Source: Halobellus rarus (GTDB lineage: Archaea; Halobacteriota; Halobacteria; Halobacteriales; Haloferacaceae). From it: a stretch of DNA of 64,000 nt. Shown one piece after another: positions 49,341 to 57,816 of the stretch. The DNA lies in contig NZ_JANHDI010000004.1 in assembly GCF_024494595.1 (NCBI RefSeq), forward strand, positions 248,001 through 312,000. Reading direction: 5' to 3'. Each line of letters starts with the position of its first letter. The first letter of the stretch is position 1. A program made the position numbers and the translations under genes. The notes under the pieces were generated by a model, which saw only the letters and a list, made by a program, of their open reading frames with translations, did not search any database and was not told the DNA's origin.

Positions 49341-51266
49341 TCAGATCTCGGTGTCGACGATCGCCTGCGAGGAGAGCTCCTCGTCGAGCTCGGCGTCGGC
49401 CATCTTCTCGACGAGGCTGTCGATGACGGACTCGCGCATCCCCTTGACGAACTTGATCGAGCCGACGACGAGGTGGCCGCCGCCGGAGACGCCGCCGCCG
49501 ACGACCTCCTCGTTCAGCTCTTCGACCATCCGCGGGATGTCGAGGCGGACGCCGTCGGAGCGGAGCACGGCGAAGTCGGGACCGTACCCGATCGTGATGA
49601 CCGGTTCGCCGTGTTCTTTCACCTTCCGGTCGTGGAGTTTGCCGGTCGTCTTCCCCGGCGCGGGGTAGGTGAAGCGGTGGGCCCACTCGTCGAGGTCGGC
49701 GGTGTAGAGGTGCGCGTCCGACTCCAGCCGCTCGTGTTCGAGATGGGAGGCGGCGGCGTCCATCTGCTGTTCGATGTCGCGCTCGGCGCGGGTCGCGAGG
49801 AACTCGACGAGCTCGCGGTGGCGCTCCTCGTCGTCGCAGCCGACGTTCAGGACGTCGTTGACGAGCGACTGGCCGTCGTTGTAGCGCAGCCAGTGGGCCG
49901 CGTAGTCGAGGGCTTCGCCGACGTCGAGGAGGCGTTTGCGGTCGTAGCCCTCCTCTTCGGCCAGCGAGATGAACTCCTCCATCGCGTCGGCCTTCGAGCG
50001 GTCCGCGAGTCCGGCGACAGCGGGAACGTGCCGCAGTTCGTCGGTCAGGTCGGGGTCGATCATCCGCGCGAGTTCGACGCACATCATCCCGGTCGTGATC
50101 CGGTAGTCCTCGTCGTAGAGGTACGGGTTGACGTGGGCGTCGAGGAGGTCCTCGACGGCCTCGGGATCGGGGTGGTGGTGGTCGACGACCGCGATCGGCA
50201 TATCGTAGTGCGCGAGGTTCTCGTAGGCGGGAACGTCCTCCTCGGTCGAACCGTTGTCGAGCATCAGGAGCAGCGGGAGGCGCTGTCCGTGCCGGGCGCG
50301 GCCCTCGAGCGCGAAGTTGAGGTCGCGCGTGACGTCCTCCATCTCGTAGAACGGCGCTTTCGAGGGGAGACGCTTGATGAGATGCCGTGGGGCGTCGGCG
50401 TCGTCGTGGACGGACTCGATGAAGTTCTCTAAGGCCAACTGGACCGGCACCGACGCGCACATCCCGTCGCCGTCGGCGTGGTGTCGAACGCGGATCGGGC
50501 GACCCTCCAGCACCGTCCGGCGCAGCAGTCGGGCGACGTCGCGGAGGTCCCCTCTGAGCTTCTCGAACGCCGGCCAGTCGACGAGCGGATCGACGTCCGC
50601 GGGGGCCGCGCGGTCCTCGAAAGCGGCGTCGAGGCGCTCGCGCGCCGCCGCCGCCGCGTCGCCGTCGAGTCGGGTCAGCGAGTCGACCTCGATCTGAACC
50701 GATCCGTCGTGCGATTCGACGTCGCCGCCGACCCGGACGACGTCGTCGAGTTCGACCGCGGGGAACGCGCGGACGCCCGCTTCGCGGAACGCCGCCGCGG
50801 AGACGATGCCCGTCTCGTCGGCGATCCGGAACAGCGTCGGCCCGCCGGTCTGTTTGATCTGGGCGACCTGCCCCTCGACGTGGACGGAGTCGCCGGCTTC
50901 CAGCCCCGCGATGGGCGTGAGATCCGGTTCGTGATCGACGACGACCGTCTGGTACGTCGACCCCCGGAAGACGTCGAAGGCGAGGTCACCGTTCTCTTTG
51001 ATCTCTTCGAGCGTCACCGTCAGACGGTCGCCGACCTCGTAAGAACGGTCGAGGTTCGACTCGTGGACCAGACCCGAGACCTCGTCGGAGACGTCGACGA
51101 AGATGCCGTACTCGACGACGCCGTTGACGACGGCGTGGTAGTTGGCGTCCGCTTCGACGTCCTCGGACGTGCAGTTCGGTGCGAGATCGTAGACGATCGG
51201 TCGCGAGTCGCCCTCCGAATTCGGAGCGGACCCGCCGCCGGAATCCCCGGCGTTGTCGGCGGTCAT
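49341..51266 (-). CDS. DHH-family phosphoesterase / RecJ-like protein with S1 and OB domains
   Basis: The 641-residue protein opens with an acidic leader, then an S1 RNA-binding domain (NYHAVVNGVVEYGIFVDVSDEVSGLVHESN, residues about 42-95) and a second OB fold (GDSVHVEGQVAQIKQTGGPTLFRIADETG). The catalytic part has HHADGDGMCASVPVQLAL, LLLMLDNGS, IAVVDHHHPDPE (DHH) and a DHHA1 C-domain with VVGGGVSGGGH. It resembles archaeal RecJ-like single-strand exonucleases and GAN-type partners of CMG. A TATA-like TCTTAACC lies 27 nt upstream of the ATG. Substrate (DNA or RNA) is uncertain. Confidence 0.85.
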   Translation of the reverse strand: MTADNAGDSGGGSAPNSEGDSRPIVYDLAPNCTSEDVEADANYHAVVNGVVEYGIFVDVSDEVSGLVHESNLDRSYEVGDRLTVTLEEIKENGDLAFDVFRGSTYQTVVVDHEPDLTPIAGLEAGDSVHVEGQVAQIKQTGGPTLFRIADETGIVSAAAFREAGVRAFPAVELDDVVRVGGDVESHDGSVQIEVDSLTRLDGDAAAAARERLDAAFEDRAAPADVDPLVDWPAFEKLRGDLRDVARLLRRTVLEGRPIRVRHHADGDGMCASVPVQLALENFIESVHDDADAPRHLIKRLPSKAPFYEMEDVTRDLNFALEGRARHGQRLPLLLMLDNGSTEEDVPAYENLAHYDMPIAVVDHHHPDPEAVEDLLDAHVNPYLYDEDYRITTGMMCVELARMIDPDLTDELRHVPAVAGLADRSKADAMEEFISLAEEEGYDRKRLLDVGEALDYAAHWLRYNDGQSLVNDVLNVGCDDEERHRELVEFLATRAERDIEQQMDAAASHLEHERLESDAHLYTADLDEWAHRFTYPAPGKTTGKLHDRKVKEHGEPVITIGYGPDFAVLRSDGVRLDIPRMVEELNEEVVGGGVSGGGHLVVGSIKFVKGMRESVIDSLVEKMADAELDEELSSQAIVDTEI

Positions 51267-51448
51267 ACTGCCGAACAGTGCTGCGTCGCGGTTAAGACTT
51301 TACAATCGCTGCCGACGCCGCTCCAGCGGACAGCGACCGTCTGCCGGTCGGTCTCGAACGGCGTGCGTCGCGATCGATCCACGGTCGGCGAGACGGCTAC
51401 TGCTACGATCCTCGAAACCTTTAGAAGGCGACGAACCCGACTCCGAGT

Positions 51449-51964
51449 ATGCGACTCTTCCGGTCGAGTGAGGTGCTCGGCATCGCGGCCGACGCGCTCG
51501 ATTTCGCACGGGAGGCCTCCCAGGAGACGCACCCCGACGAGTACATGGGATTCCTCCGCGGCGAGGACGCCCGCAACTTCGACCTCGACCGATCGGGAAC
51601 CGTGATCACCGAGGTGATGATCATCCCCGGCACGCGCTCGAATCCGACCAGCGCCACCGTCGACAACAATATGATCCCGAACGACCGTCGGGCGGTCGGG
51701 TCGATCCACTCGCACCCGAACGGCGTCCTCCGTCCCAGCGACGCCGACCTCGACACGTTCGGACAGGGCGAGGTCCACATCATCCTCGGGCACCCCTACG
51801 GACCGACCGACTGGAAGGCGTTCGACCAGAGCGGCGACGTCCGCGATCTGGACGTGCTGGACGTCGAGCTCCCCGATCCCGAGGAGTTCTTCGACTTCAC
51901 CGAAGCTGATCTCGACATCGACTACACAGAGGGACACCGCGAATCCGGAGGGCGGCGACGGTGA
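51449..51964 (+). CDS. JAMM/MPN+ metalloprotease (desampylase-like)
   Basis: The 171-residue protein has the JAMM zinc motif: Glu31 in DEYMGFLRG, and [19 protein letters not shown] with His87, His89, Ser97 and Asp100 (H-x-H-x7-S-x2-D). In Haloferax, JAMM proteases remove SAMP ubiquitin-like modifiers. Length fits the short archaeal type. A TATA-like CTTTAGAA lies 27 nt upstream. It overlaps the next gene by 4 nt (GTGA), so it is co-translated with the nucleotidyltransferase. Confidence 0.9.
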   Translation: MRLFRSSEVLGIAADALDFAREASQETHPDEYMGFLRGEDARNFDLDRSGTVITEVMIIPGTRSNPTSATVDNNMIPNDRRAVGSIHSHPNGVLRPSDADLDTFGQGEVHIILGHPYGPTDWKAFDQSGDVRDLDVLDVELPDPEEFFDFTEADLDIDYTEGHRESGGRRR

Positions 51965-52419
51965 CCCGCCGGATCGTCGCACAGGGAACCTTCGACATCA
52001 TCCACCCGGGCCACGTCCACTATCTCTCGGAAGCGGCGTCGATGGGCGACGAACTGCACGTCATCGTCGCCCGCCGGGAGAACGTCACGCACAAGGAGCC
52101 GCCGGTGCTGCCGGACCGGCAGCGTCGGGACGTCATCGACGCGCTCGAAGTCGTGACCGAGGCCCACCTCGGTCATTCCGAAGACATCTTCGTCCCGATC
52201 GAGCGCATCGGCCCCGACGTGATCGTTCTCGGCCACGACCAACACCACGACGCGGACGCCATCCGCGAGGCGCTCTCGGGGCGCGGCATCGACTGCGAAG
52301 TGGCGCGGGCCTCCGGCAGGGAACCGCGCTACGAGGGCGAACTGCTCTCGACCGGGCGGATCGTCGACCGGATCGTCGAAGCGCGGGCGTCCGAGACCGA
52401 CGACGCCGACGCGGTGTAG
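51961..52419 (+). CDS. ribL: Archaeal FAD synthase (RibL)-like nucleotidyltransferase
   Basis: The 152-residue protein begins with GTG overlapping the JAMM gene stop. It belongs to the HxGH cytidylyltransferase family: [19 protein letters not shown] at residues 7-25, [33 protein letters not shown], and a C-terminal [10 protein letters not shown] corresponding to the ISSTxI-like motif. Archaeal members of this size and pattern (RibL) transfer AMP from ATP to FMN to make FAD. A lipid precursor nucleotidyltransferase is the alternative. Confidence 0.85.
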   Translation: MTRRIVAQGTFDIIHPGHVHYLSEAASMGDELHVIVARRENVTHKEPPVLPDRQRRDVIDALEVVTEAHLGHSEDIFVPIERIGPDVIVLGHDQHHDADAIREALSGRGIDCEVARASGREPRYEGELLSTGRIVDRIVEARASETDDADAV

Positions 52420-52603
52420 TTCGAGGTCGCAGCACGTTCGAGGGGCAAATCGACGCGGCCACGCAGCCGCCGCTGGACGTCCGGATCTCGGTGAGTCGGG
52501 GTGCGGAGAATCAGGCCACAGTGATTCGGGGCGGTGACGTAGATCGCGGTCGCGAAGGAACGAGTCGGGGCCGTCAGAGAATCGAGAGGAGAGACGCCGG
52601 TCG

Positions 52604-53314
52604 CTATTCGCTGCTCTGCTGTTCGTCCAGCCAGTCCTGATACTCGTCCTGAGAGACCACCTCGATGGTGAAGTACATCTGCGAGTGGGCGACGCCGCAG
52701 TACTCGGTACAGTACCCCTGGTAGGTGCCCTCCTCGTACGGGACGGTCTTGACCGTGTTCACCTGACCGGGCATCGCGTCGACCTTGAGCGCCATATCGG
52801 GGACGTGGAACCCGTGTATCACGTCCCGCGAGGTGACCTCTATGACGACGGGCCGGTCCTTCGGGACGACGATTTCGGTCCCGGTGGTGAAGTTACCGTC
52901 CTCTGGGTACGACATCTCCCAGCCCCACTGGTAGGCCTCGGCGTGGACGACGACCGGATCGCCGGCCGCGTCCTCGACCTGCGGCTGAGGCGTGACGTTG
53001 TCGTCGGCGAGGACGCCGTAGGAGGCGACGCCGACGAAGAGCAGGATGATCGCCGTGGCGATCGTCCAGGTGATCTCCAGCCGACGGTTCTCCTTCGTCG
53101 GCGATGGATCGTCGTTGTTTCGGAACGTTACGATCGTGTAAATGAGGATGCCCTCAACGAGGAGCGTGATCGGGATCGCGATGTACAGCAGTTTATTGTT
53201 CAGCCCGTTGATGAGCTCCGCGCTGGCGGACGACTGCGCGGCGACCGGGTCCGCGAAGAGGCCCGCCACCAGGACCGTGAGCAGTGAAACGAGTGCCAAA
53301 CGCGTCTTTCGCAT
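52604..53314 (-). CDS. coxB: Cytochrome c oxidase subunit II (CuA)
   Basis: The 236-residue protein has a signal peptide (residues about 1-26), two membrane helices (LLYIAIPITLLVEGILIYTI and ITWTIATAIILLFVGVA) and a CuA cupredoxin domain. CuA ligands are all present: His167 (DVIHGFHVPD), Cys202, Glu204, Cys206, His210 and Met213 (YCTEYCGVAHSQM). It accepts electrons for a terminal heme-copper oxidase. The ATG at 53314 was preferred to 53338 because the TATA (CTATTTAC, 53339-53346) would be inside or next to the latter. Subunit I is not in the window; ctaB lies divergent. Confidence 0.93.
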   Translation of the reverse strand: MRKTRLALVSLLTVLVAGLFADPVAAQSSASAELINGLNNKLLYIAIPITLLVEGILIYTIVTFRNNDDPSPTKENRRLEITWTIATAIILLFVGVASYGVLADDNVTPQPQVEDAAGDPVVVHAEAYQWGWEMSYPEDGNFTTGTEIVVPKDRPVVIEVTSRDVIHGFHVPDMALKVDAMPGQVNTVKTVPYEEGTYQGYCTEYCGVAHSQMYFTIEVVSQDEYQDWLDEQQSSE

Positions 53315-53338
53315 CGATCTGAGGTTAGGAAGAGTCAC

Positions 53339-53346
53339 GTAAATAG
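53339..53346 (-). promoter_or_regulatory. TATA box of coxB
   Basis: CTATTTAC on the minus strand is centred 28 nt from the ATG at 53314. It directly abuts the upstream in-frame codon at 53338, ruling that codon out as a start. Confidence 0.55.
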
Positions 53347-53472
53347 TTGCTGACTTTCGCTACTCGAGCGCCCCGACCAAAGAGGCTGCGGGCCGCGACC
53401 ACGGCCACGACCCCGGGGTCGAAAGCGGGGCTCCTAAGTACGCTGATTTCTAACGTCGCGTAGGTGTAACTC

Positions 53473-54879
53473 GTGTCGTCGACCGCAACTCACAACCGGT
53501 TTCACGGCCTGCTCGCTGCGACGGCCATCGGCGTCTATCTCCTCCTCTTGGTCGGAGCGACGACGGCACTGACCGACGCGGCGGCGTCGTGTGCCGCCTG
53601 GCCGGCCTGCGGAGACGGGTGGACGACGCCGACCTCGACCGGCGGGTGGCTCGCCCTCGGACACCGTCTCGCGGCGGTCGCCGTCGGCGCTCTCGGTGTC
53701 GCGACGCTCTTCGTCGGCGTTCGCGCCGGGATCGAGCGGCGCGTTCTCGGCGCGATGGTGTTCGCCGGCGTCCTCTACCCGATCCAGGCCGCCCTCGGGG
53801 CGTTCGTCGCGATCGGCGGCGCCGACGCGACCCTCTCTGCCGTCCACCTGACGGCCGGGATGGGGATCTTCCTCTCGCTTGTCGCCGCCCTCGCGTGGAC
53901 GCTCGAAACCGAGACGGGCAATCCGGACGAGGAGTCGGTCGACAGCGTCGATCTCGATCCGCCGCTGGAGACGACGTACGAACCGGACATCCCGAGCAAT
54001 CGCCGAGAGCGACTCGTCGCCACGGCGAAGGCCTATCTCCGTCTGACCAAACCGCGACTGATGTGGCTGCTCTGTCTCGTCGCCGCCGCCGGGATGGCGC
54101 TGGCGGCGACGACGACCGGCGGCCTGACGATCGGCGTCGTGCTCGCGACGCTGGGCGGGGGCGTGCTCTCGATCGGCGCGTCGGGGACGTTCAACCACGT
54201 CTTCGAGCGCGACATAGATAGGAGAATGCAGCGGACCAGCGACCGGCCGCTGGCGACCGACCTCGTCCCGGTCCGCAACGCGCTCGCGTTCGGCCTGCTC
54301 TTGGCCGCCGGGTCGATCGCGCTGTTCGCCTGGGTGAACGCCCTCGCGGCCGTCCTCGGCGTCGCCGCGATCGTCTTCTACAGCGTCGTCTACACGCTCC
54401 TCCTGAAGCCGAACACCGTACAGAACACGGTCATCGGCGGCGCGGCCGGCGCGCTGCCGGCGCTCATCGGCTGGGTCGCCGTCGCCGGCGAGGTCGGGCT
54501 CGGCGGGCTCGCGCTCGCGGCGATCATCTTCCTGTGGACGCCGGCGCACTTCTACAACCTCGCGCTGGCCTACAAGGACGACTACGAGCGCGGCGGCTTC
54601 CCGATGATGCCGGTGGTGCGCGGCGAGACCGAGACGCGAAAGCACGTCCTCTGGTACCTCGCCGCGACGCTCGTCGCCGCGGGCGCGCTGGCGTCGATGG
54701 AGGCGCTGGGGCTGGTGTACGCGCTCACGAGCGTGGTCTTCGGCGGCCTGTTCCTCTACTTCGCCGTCCGCCTCCACTACGAGCAGACCGAGTCCGCGGC
54801 GTTCCGCTCGTTCCACGCCTCGAACGCGTACCTCGGCGCGCTGCTCCTCGCGGTCGTCGTCGACGCGCTGGTGGTGTGA
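53473..54879 (+). CDS. ctaB: Heme o synthase CtaB fused to an N-terminal CtaA-like half
   Basis: The 468-residue membrane protein has two parts. Residues about 8-150 form four helices resembling one half of CtaA/COX15 heme a synthase: WPACGDGW with two Cys, LGHRLAAVAVGALGV with a heme-ligand-type His, and AVHLTAGMGIFLSLVAAL with another. Residues about 170-468 are the UbiA-type protoheme IX farnesyltransferase: NHVFERDIDRRMQRTSDRPL with the first Asp-rich motif and AYKDDYERGGFPMMPV with the second. It starts with GTG at 53473. This fused layout is known in haloarchaea. It would farnesylate heme b to heme o for the oxidase whose CuA subunit lies next door. Confidence 0.9.
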   Translation: MSSTATHNRFHGLLAATAIGVYLLLLVGATTALTDAAASCAAWPACGDGWTTPTSTGGWLALGHRLAAVAVGALGVATLFVGVRAGIERRVLGAMVFAGVLYPIQAALGAFVAIGGADATLSAVHLTAGMGIFLSLVAALAWTLETETGNPDEESVDSVDLDPPLETTYEPDIPSNRRERLVATAKAYLRLTKPRLMWLLCLVAAAGMALAATTTGGLTIGVVLATLGGGVLSIGASGTFNHVFERDIDRRMQRTSDRPLATDLVPVRNALAFGLLLAAGSIALFAWVNALAAVLGVAAIVFYSVVYTLLLKPNTVQNTVIGGAAGALPALIGWVAVAGEVGLGGLALAAIIFLWTPAHFYNLALAYKDDYERGGFPMMPVVRGETETRKHVLWYLAATLVAAGALASMEALGLVYALTSVVFGGLFLYFAVRLHYEQTESAAFRSFHASNAYLGALLLAVVVDALVV

Positions 54880-54881
54880 CG

Positions 54882-55565
54882 ATGTCCGTCACGAGAACCG
54901 CGTCGCGGCTGGGAGCGCGGGACCTCCTCTACGGTGCGCTCGTCGGCAACACCCTCGGCGCGCTCGCACTCGCGTACCTGCTGCTCGCGGGAATCTCGAT
55001 CACGCAACCGCGCTACGCGTTTTACGGCCTCCTCTGGGTCTTCGTCGGCGTGCTCGTGCTGTGGAAGACGAAGCCGGCGCCGGCGGACGATTCCACGCGG
55101 CGACGCGCGGCCGCGGTCGCCCTCGTCTACTTCGTCGCGCTCGCGGTCGCCGGCGGCGTCGTCGTCACCGCGATGCGCCCCGGCGCGGGCGAGTTCGGGG
55201 TCCGCCTGGCGACGCTCGCACCCGGGTGGGGACCCGCGCCGGTCTTCTCGTCGCCGTGGGCCGCGCTCGTCCTGATGCCCGCTCGCGTGGTCGGCTACGC
55301 CGCGCTCGCGTACCTCGTGTACGCCACCGTGATCGACGCGTCGGGCGCGGCCGTCTCGGGCGTCGTCGGACTCCTCTCCTGTGTCTCCTGCTCGTGGCCG
55401 ATCCTCGCGTCGTTGCTGTCGGGAGTCGCCGGCGGCGGCTCGGTGCTCGTCGCGGCGACGTTCGACTTCTCCTACGACATCTCGACGGCCGTGTTTCTCC
55501 TCACCGTCGCGCTGCTGTACTGGCGGCCGTTCGTCGGCAGCCGCCTCGTCGGTCCGAAAGAATAA
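54882..55565 (+). CDS. Haloarchaeal multispan membrane protein of unknown function
   Basis: The 227-residue protein starts 2 nt after the ctaB stop, so it is likely co-transcribed with it. It has six or seven hydrophobic spans and a cysteine pair in LLSCVSCSWPILASLL near residue 165, which could bind a metal or form a disulfide. The position next to heme o synthase suggests a role in oxidase assembly, but I recognise no known assembly factor. It may belong to a haloarchaea-only family (possibly DUF7546). Confidence 0.78.
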   Translation: MSVTRTASRLGARDLLYGALVGNTLGALALAYLLLAGISITQPRYAFYGLLWVFVGVLVLWKTKPAPADDSTRRRAAAVALVYFVALAVAGGVVVTAMRPGAGEFGVRLATLAPGWGPAPVFSSPWAALVLMPARVVGYAALAYLVYATVIDASGAAVSGVVGLLSCVSCSWPILASLLSGVAGGGSVLVAATFDFSYDISTAVFLLTVALLYWRPFVGSRLVGPKE

Positions 55566-55589
55566 CGGCCGCAGAACCGCGACGGCCGC

Positions 55590-55796
55590 TCAGGCGAACC
55601 CGACGGGCTCGGGTCGATCCGCGTTCTCCGGAGCGTCCGGACGGTGCTCCTCGGTCGGTTCCTCCTGCGCTGGTAGCTCGGGGTCGTCCGCTCGACCGCC
55701 CGACCCGTCGTCGGCTCTCTCGTCGTCCGCTCCGCGCGCGCCAGTCTCGTGTTCCAACTCCGCCAGCGCCTCGCGCCGCTGGGCGTGGTAACACAT
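55590..55796 (-). CDS. Small hypothetical protein (68 aa)
   Basis: The 68-residue protein starts MCYHAQRREALAELEHETG and continues as an acidic, Pro/Glu/Ala-rich, probably unfolded tail. A TATA-like TTTTTATT (about 55823-55831) lies 31 nt upstream of the ATG, which favours a real gene. The N-terminal Cys-x-His could bind metal. It is convergent with the preceding membrane protein gene. Function unknown. Confidence 0.5.
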   Translation of the reverse strand: MCYHAQRREALAELEHETGARGADDERADDGSGGRADDPELPAQEEPTEEHRPDAPENADRPEPVGFA

Positions 55797-55906
55797 ACCA
55801 ATATAAGTGTTAACAGTCAGAGAATAAAAAGCTACCTCCGGCGCGACTCGATCGCCGGCGACGCGCACAACGCGCTTATTCGACCGCGGATGCAAATGCG
55901 AAGGCG

Positions 55907-56137
55907 ATGTCAACCATCGAAATCGAGTACTGCGTCCCCTGCGGCTTTCTGGACCGCGCCGAGGAGATCCAGCACGCGCTGCTCGAACAGTTCGGCGACC
56001 GCCTGGACCGCGTCGCGCTGGTGACCGGCGATCACGGCGTCCTCACGGTCGCCGTCGACGGCGACGTCGTCTGGGACAAATCCGAGGACGACTACGACGT
56101 CGACGCGATCACGCGGCGCGTCCGAGAGGGTATCTGA
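55907..56137 (+). CDS. SelT/SelW/SelH (Rdx) family redox protein
   Basis: The 76-residue protein has a thioredoxin-like Rdx domain with the redox motif CVPCGF (Cys-x2-Cys at residues 9 and 12), then DRAEEIQHALLEQFGDRL and a VDGDVVWDKSEDDYDVD block with the conserved Gly-Trp-like turn. Eukaryotic homologues carry selenocysteine in place of a Cys. A TATA-like CTTATTCG lies 28 nt upstream. Role in redox sensing is assumed. Confidence 0.87.
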   Translation: MSTIEIEYCVPCGFLDRAEEIQHALLEQFGDRLDRVALVTGDHGVLTVAVDGDVVWDKSEDDYDVDAITRRVREGI

Positions 56138-56197
56138 GAGGTTGTCGTCCCGTGCTGGTGATCGCGGCGGCGAGACCACAGCGGCGCGAAAAGCGCG

Positions 56198-57226
56198 TCA
56201 GTTCGGATGGCCCCAGCGACGGCCCTCCTCGTCGTAGCGGGCCTCGAAGATCCGGTCCCACTGAGAATCGGAGAGGTCCACGTCGGCCGCGTCGAGGTTC
56301 TCGTCGAGTTGCTCGACCGTCCGCGCGCCGACGATGGGGACGACCGTCGCGTCGGGGTAGTCCATCAGCCACCGCAGCGCGACCTGCGCGGGCGAGGCGT
56401 CCTCCTCCGCGGCGACGTCCCTGACCGCGTCGAGGACGTGCCAGCCGCGCTCGGAGAGGTAATACTCGTCGAACTGGTCGTCCATCGACCCTCGGGAGCC
56501 GTCGGGCGCGATCACCTGCGTCGGGTCGTCCGGATCGGCGCGCTCGTACTTGCCCGTGAGGAAGCCGCCGGCCAGCGGCGAGTAGGGACAGACCGCCAGG
56601 TCCTGATCGCCGCAGACGTCCAGGTACTCGCTCACGTCCTCGTAGTAGCCGGCGTGGAACAGCGGCTGGGTGACCTCGAAGCGCTCCCAGTCGTGGACGT
56701 CGGACGTCCACAGCGCCTTCGTGAGCTGCCAGGCCGCCATCGTCGACGCGCCGAGGTAGTTCACTTTCCCCTCCTCGACGAGGCGATCGAGCGTCGCGAG
56801 CGTCTCCTCGATCGGCGTCTCCTCGTCCCAGCGGTGGATGTAGTAGAGGTCGAGGTAGTCGGTGCCGAGGCGGTCGAGCGTGCCCTCGATCTGGTTCCGG
56901 ATGTGCGTGCGAGAGAGGCCGGAACCGTTCGGGTTGTCGGGGTCGAAGCCGAAGTACACCTTCGAGGCGAGGACGACGTCCGAGCGGTCGTAGTCGGCGA
57001 GCCAGTCGCCGATCCACGACTCGCTGCGCCCGTTCGGATCGCCGTAGACGTTCGCGGTGTCGATGAAGTTCCCGCCGCGGTCGACGAACGCGTCGAGCAG
57101 TTCGTGGGCTTCGCCCTTCGTCGTCTCGACGACGCCGTCGGTCTCGCGACCGAAGCGCCACGTGCCGAAGCAGAGTTCGGAGACCTTCGTGCCGGTCGAG
57201 CCGAGTCGTCGGTAGTCGAGGCTCAT
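56198..57226 (-). CDS. Aldo/keto reductase
   Basis: The 342-residue TIM-barrel oxidoreductase shows the catalytic tetrad: Asp in NFIDTANVYG, Tyr in that segment, Lys in VLASKVYFG and His in LYYIHRWDE. The NADPH-binding end GARTVEQLDENLDAADV is typical of the YdhF/YajO-type subgroup. ATG at 57226 is preceded by a TATA-like CTTTTGCA at 25 nt. Substrate unknown. The 188 bp separating it from the OB-domain gene contains a remnant of an antitoxin-like sequence. Confidence 0.92.
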   Translation of the reverse strand: MSLDYRRLGSTGTKVSELCFGTWRFGRETDGVVETTKGEAHELLDAFVDRGGNFIDTANVYGDPNGRSESWIGDWLADYDRSDVVLASKVYFGFDPDNPNGSGLSRTHIRNQIEGTLDRLGTDYLDLYYIHRWDEETPIEETLATLDRLVEEGKVNYLGASTMAAWQLTKALWTSDVHDWERFEVTQPLFHAGYYEDVSEYLDVCGDQDLAVCPYSPLAGGFLTGKYERADPDDPTQVIAPDGSRGSMDDQFDEYYLSERGWHVLDAVRDVAAEEDASPAQVALRWLMDYPDATVVPIVGARTVEQLDENLDAADVDLSDSQWDRIFEARYDEEGRRWGHPN

Positions 57227-57246
57227 ACCGGAGAGAGACGCGGCGG

Positions 57247-57414
57247 GTGCAAAAGCGTGGGTGGCCGGCGGGCGAATCCTCCAACGATGTCCTCGACCGG
57301 TTGCTCGGCGACACCGCCGAGAGCGACTTCGACGACGGGTTCGGGAGCCCCGCCGACGGACAGGCCGAGTGGATCCGGGAGAACCGCGCCGGACAACCCC
57401 GGAATCGGCTCCGC
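57247..57414 (+). pseudogene. Possible remnant of a VapB-like antitoxin gene
   Basis: The plus strand between the aldo/keto reductase and OB-domain genes reads AGESSNDVLDRLLGDTAES followed by DFDDGFG, then a QAEWIRENRAG stretch. This resembles the C-terminal part of haloarchaeal VapB-type antitoxins, which contain GES-x-DVLDRLLG, then D-F-x-x-GFG, then an Arg/Glu-rich tail. The N-terminal half and the rest of the tail are missing, and the frame runs on into the antisense of the OB gene. I see no toxin gene. The assignment rests on recalled family patterns and is tentative. Confidence 0.35.
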
Positions 57415-57816
57415 CTACTCGACCGGCTCGAACCGGAAGCCGTCCCACTCCTGGCTCTCGGCCTCGCGGATGCCCGCGTCGGGATCGCGGAGTTCCTCGC
57501 AGTAGACCGGCCGAACCTCGTCGCCGATCTCGACGCCGTCGGTCGTCACCTGGCCGATCGCGCGCACGGGTTCGCCGTCGACGTCGAACTCGACGATTGC
57601 GACGGTGTTCGGCTGTCGGACGCCCGGCGGCGTCGCGGTCGACGTCGTCCAGGTGACCACCTCCGCGACGTGGTCGCTCAGGTCGACGGTGCCCGTCGGC
57701 TCCTGCCCGCCGGGACCGAGCGGGTGGCCCGGGTACGTGATGCTGCCGTCGGGGTAGCGGTACGCCTCCATCTCGTGTCCGTCCGTCGCGTCGTGTGCGG
57801 TGGATTCGTCGCTCAT
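57415..57816 (-). CDS. OB-domain (DUF35-type) acyl-CoA-associated protein
   Basis: The 133-residue protein has the OB fold of DUF35 proteins that accompany thiolases and HMG-CoA synthase in archaea (GEPVRAIGQVTTDGVEIGDEVRPVYCEEL). DUF35 usually has an N-terminal zinc ribbon with four cysteines; none of those are visible here, only one Cys near the C-terminus, so this version lacks the metal finger. It overlaps the thiolase gene by 4 nt (ATGA), so the two are almost certainly partners in one complex. Confidence 0.85.
   Translation of the reverse strand: MSDESTAHDATDGHEMEAYRYPDGSITYPGHPLGPGGQEPTGTVDLSDHVAEVVTWTTSTATPPGVRQPNTVAIVEFDVDGEPVRAIGQVTTDGVEIGDEVRPVYCEELRDPDAGIREAESQEWDGFRFEPVE

Noticed and set aside
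53315-53338. Earlier ATG for coxB at 53338
   Set aside because: It directly abuts the TATA box at 53339-53346, so a transcript beginning about 25 nt downstream of that box would not contain it.
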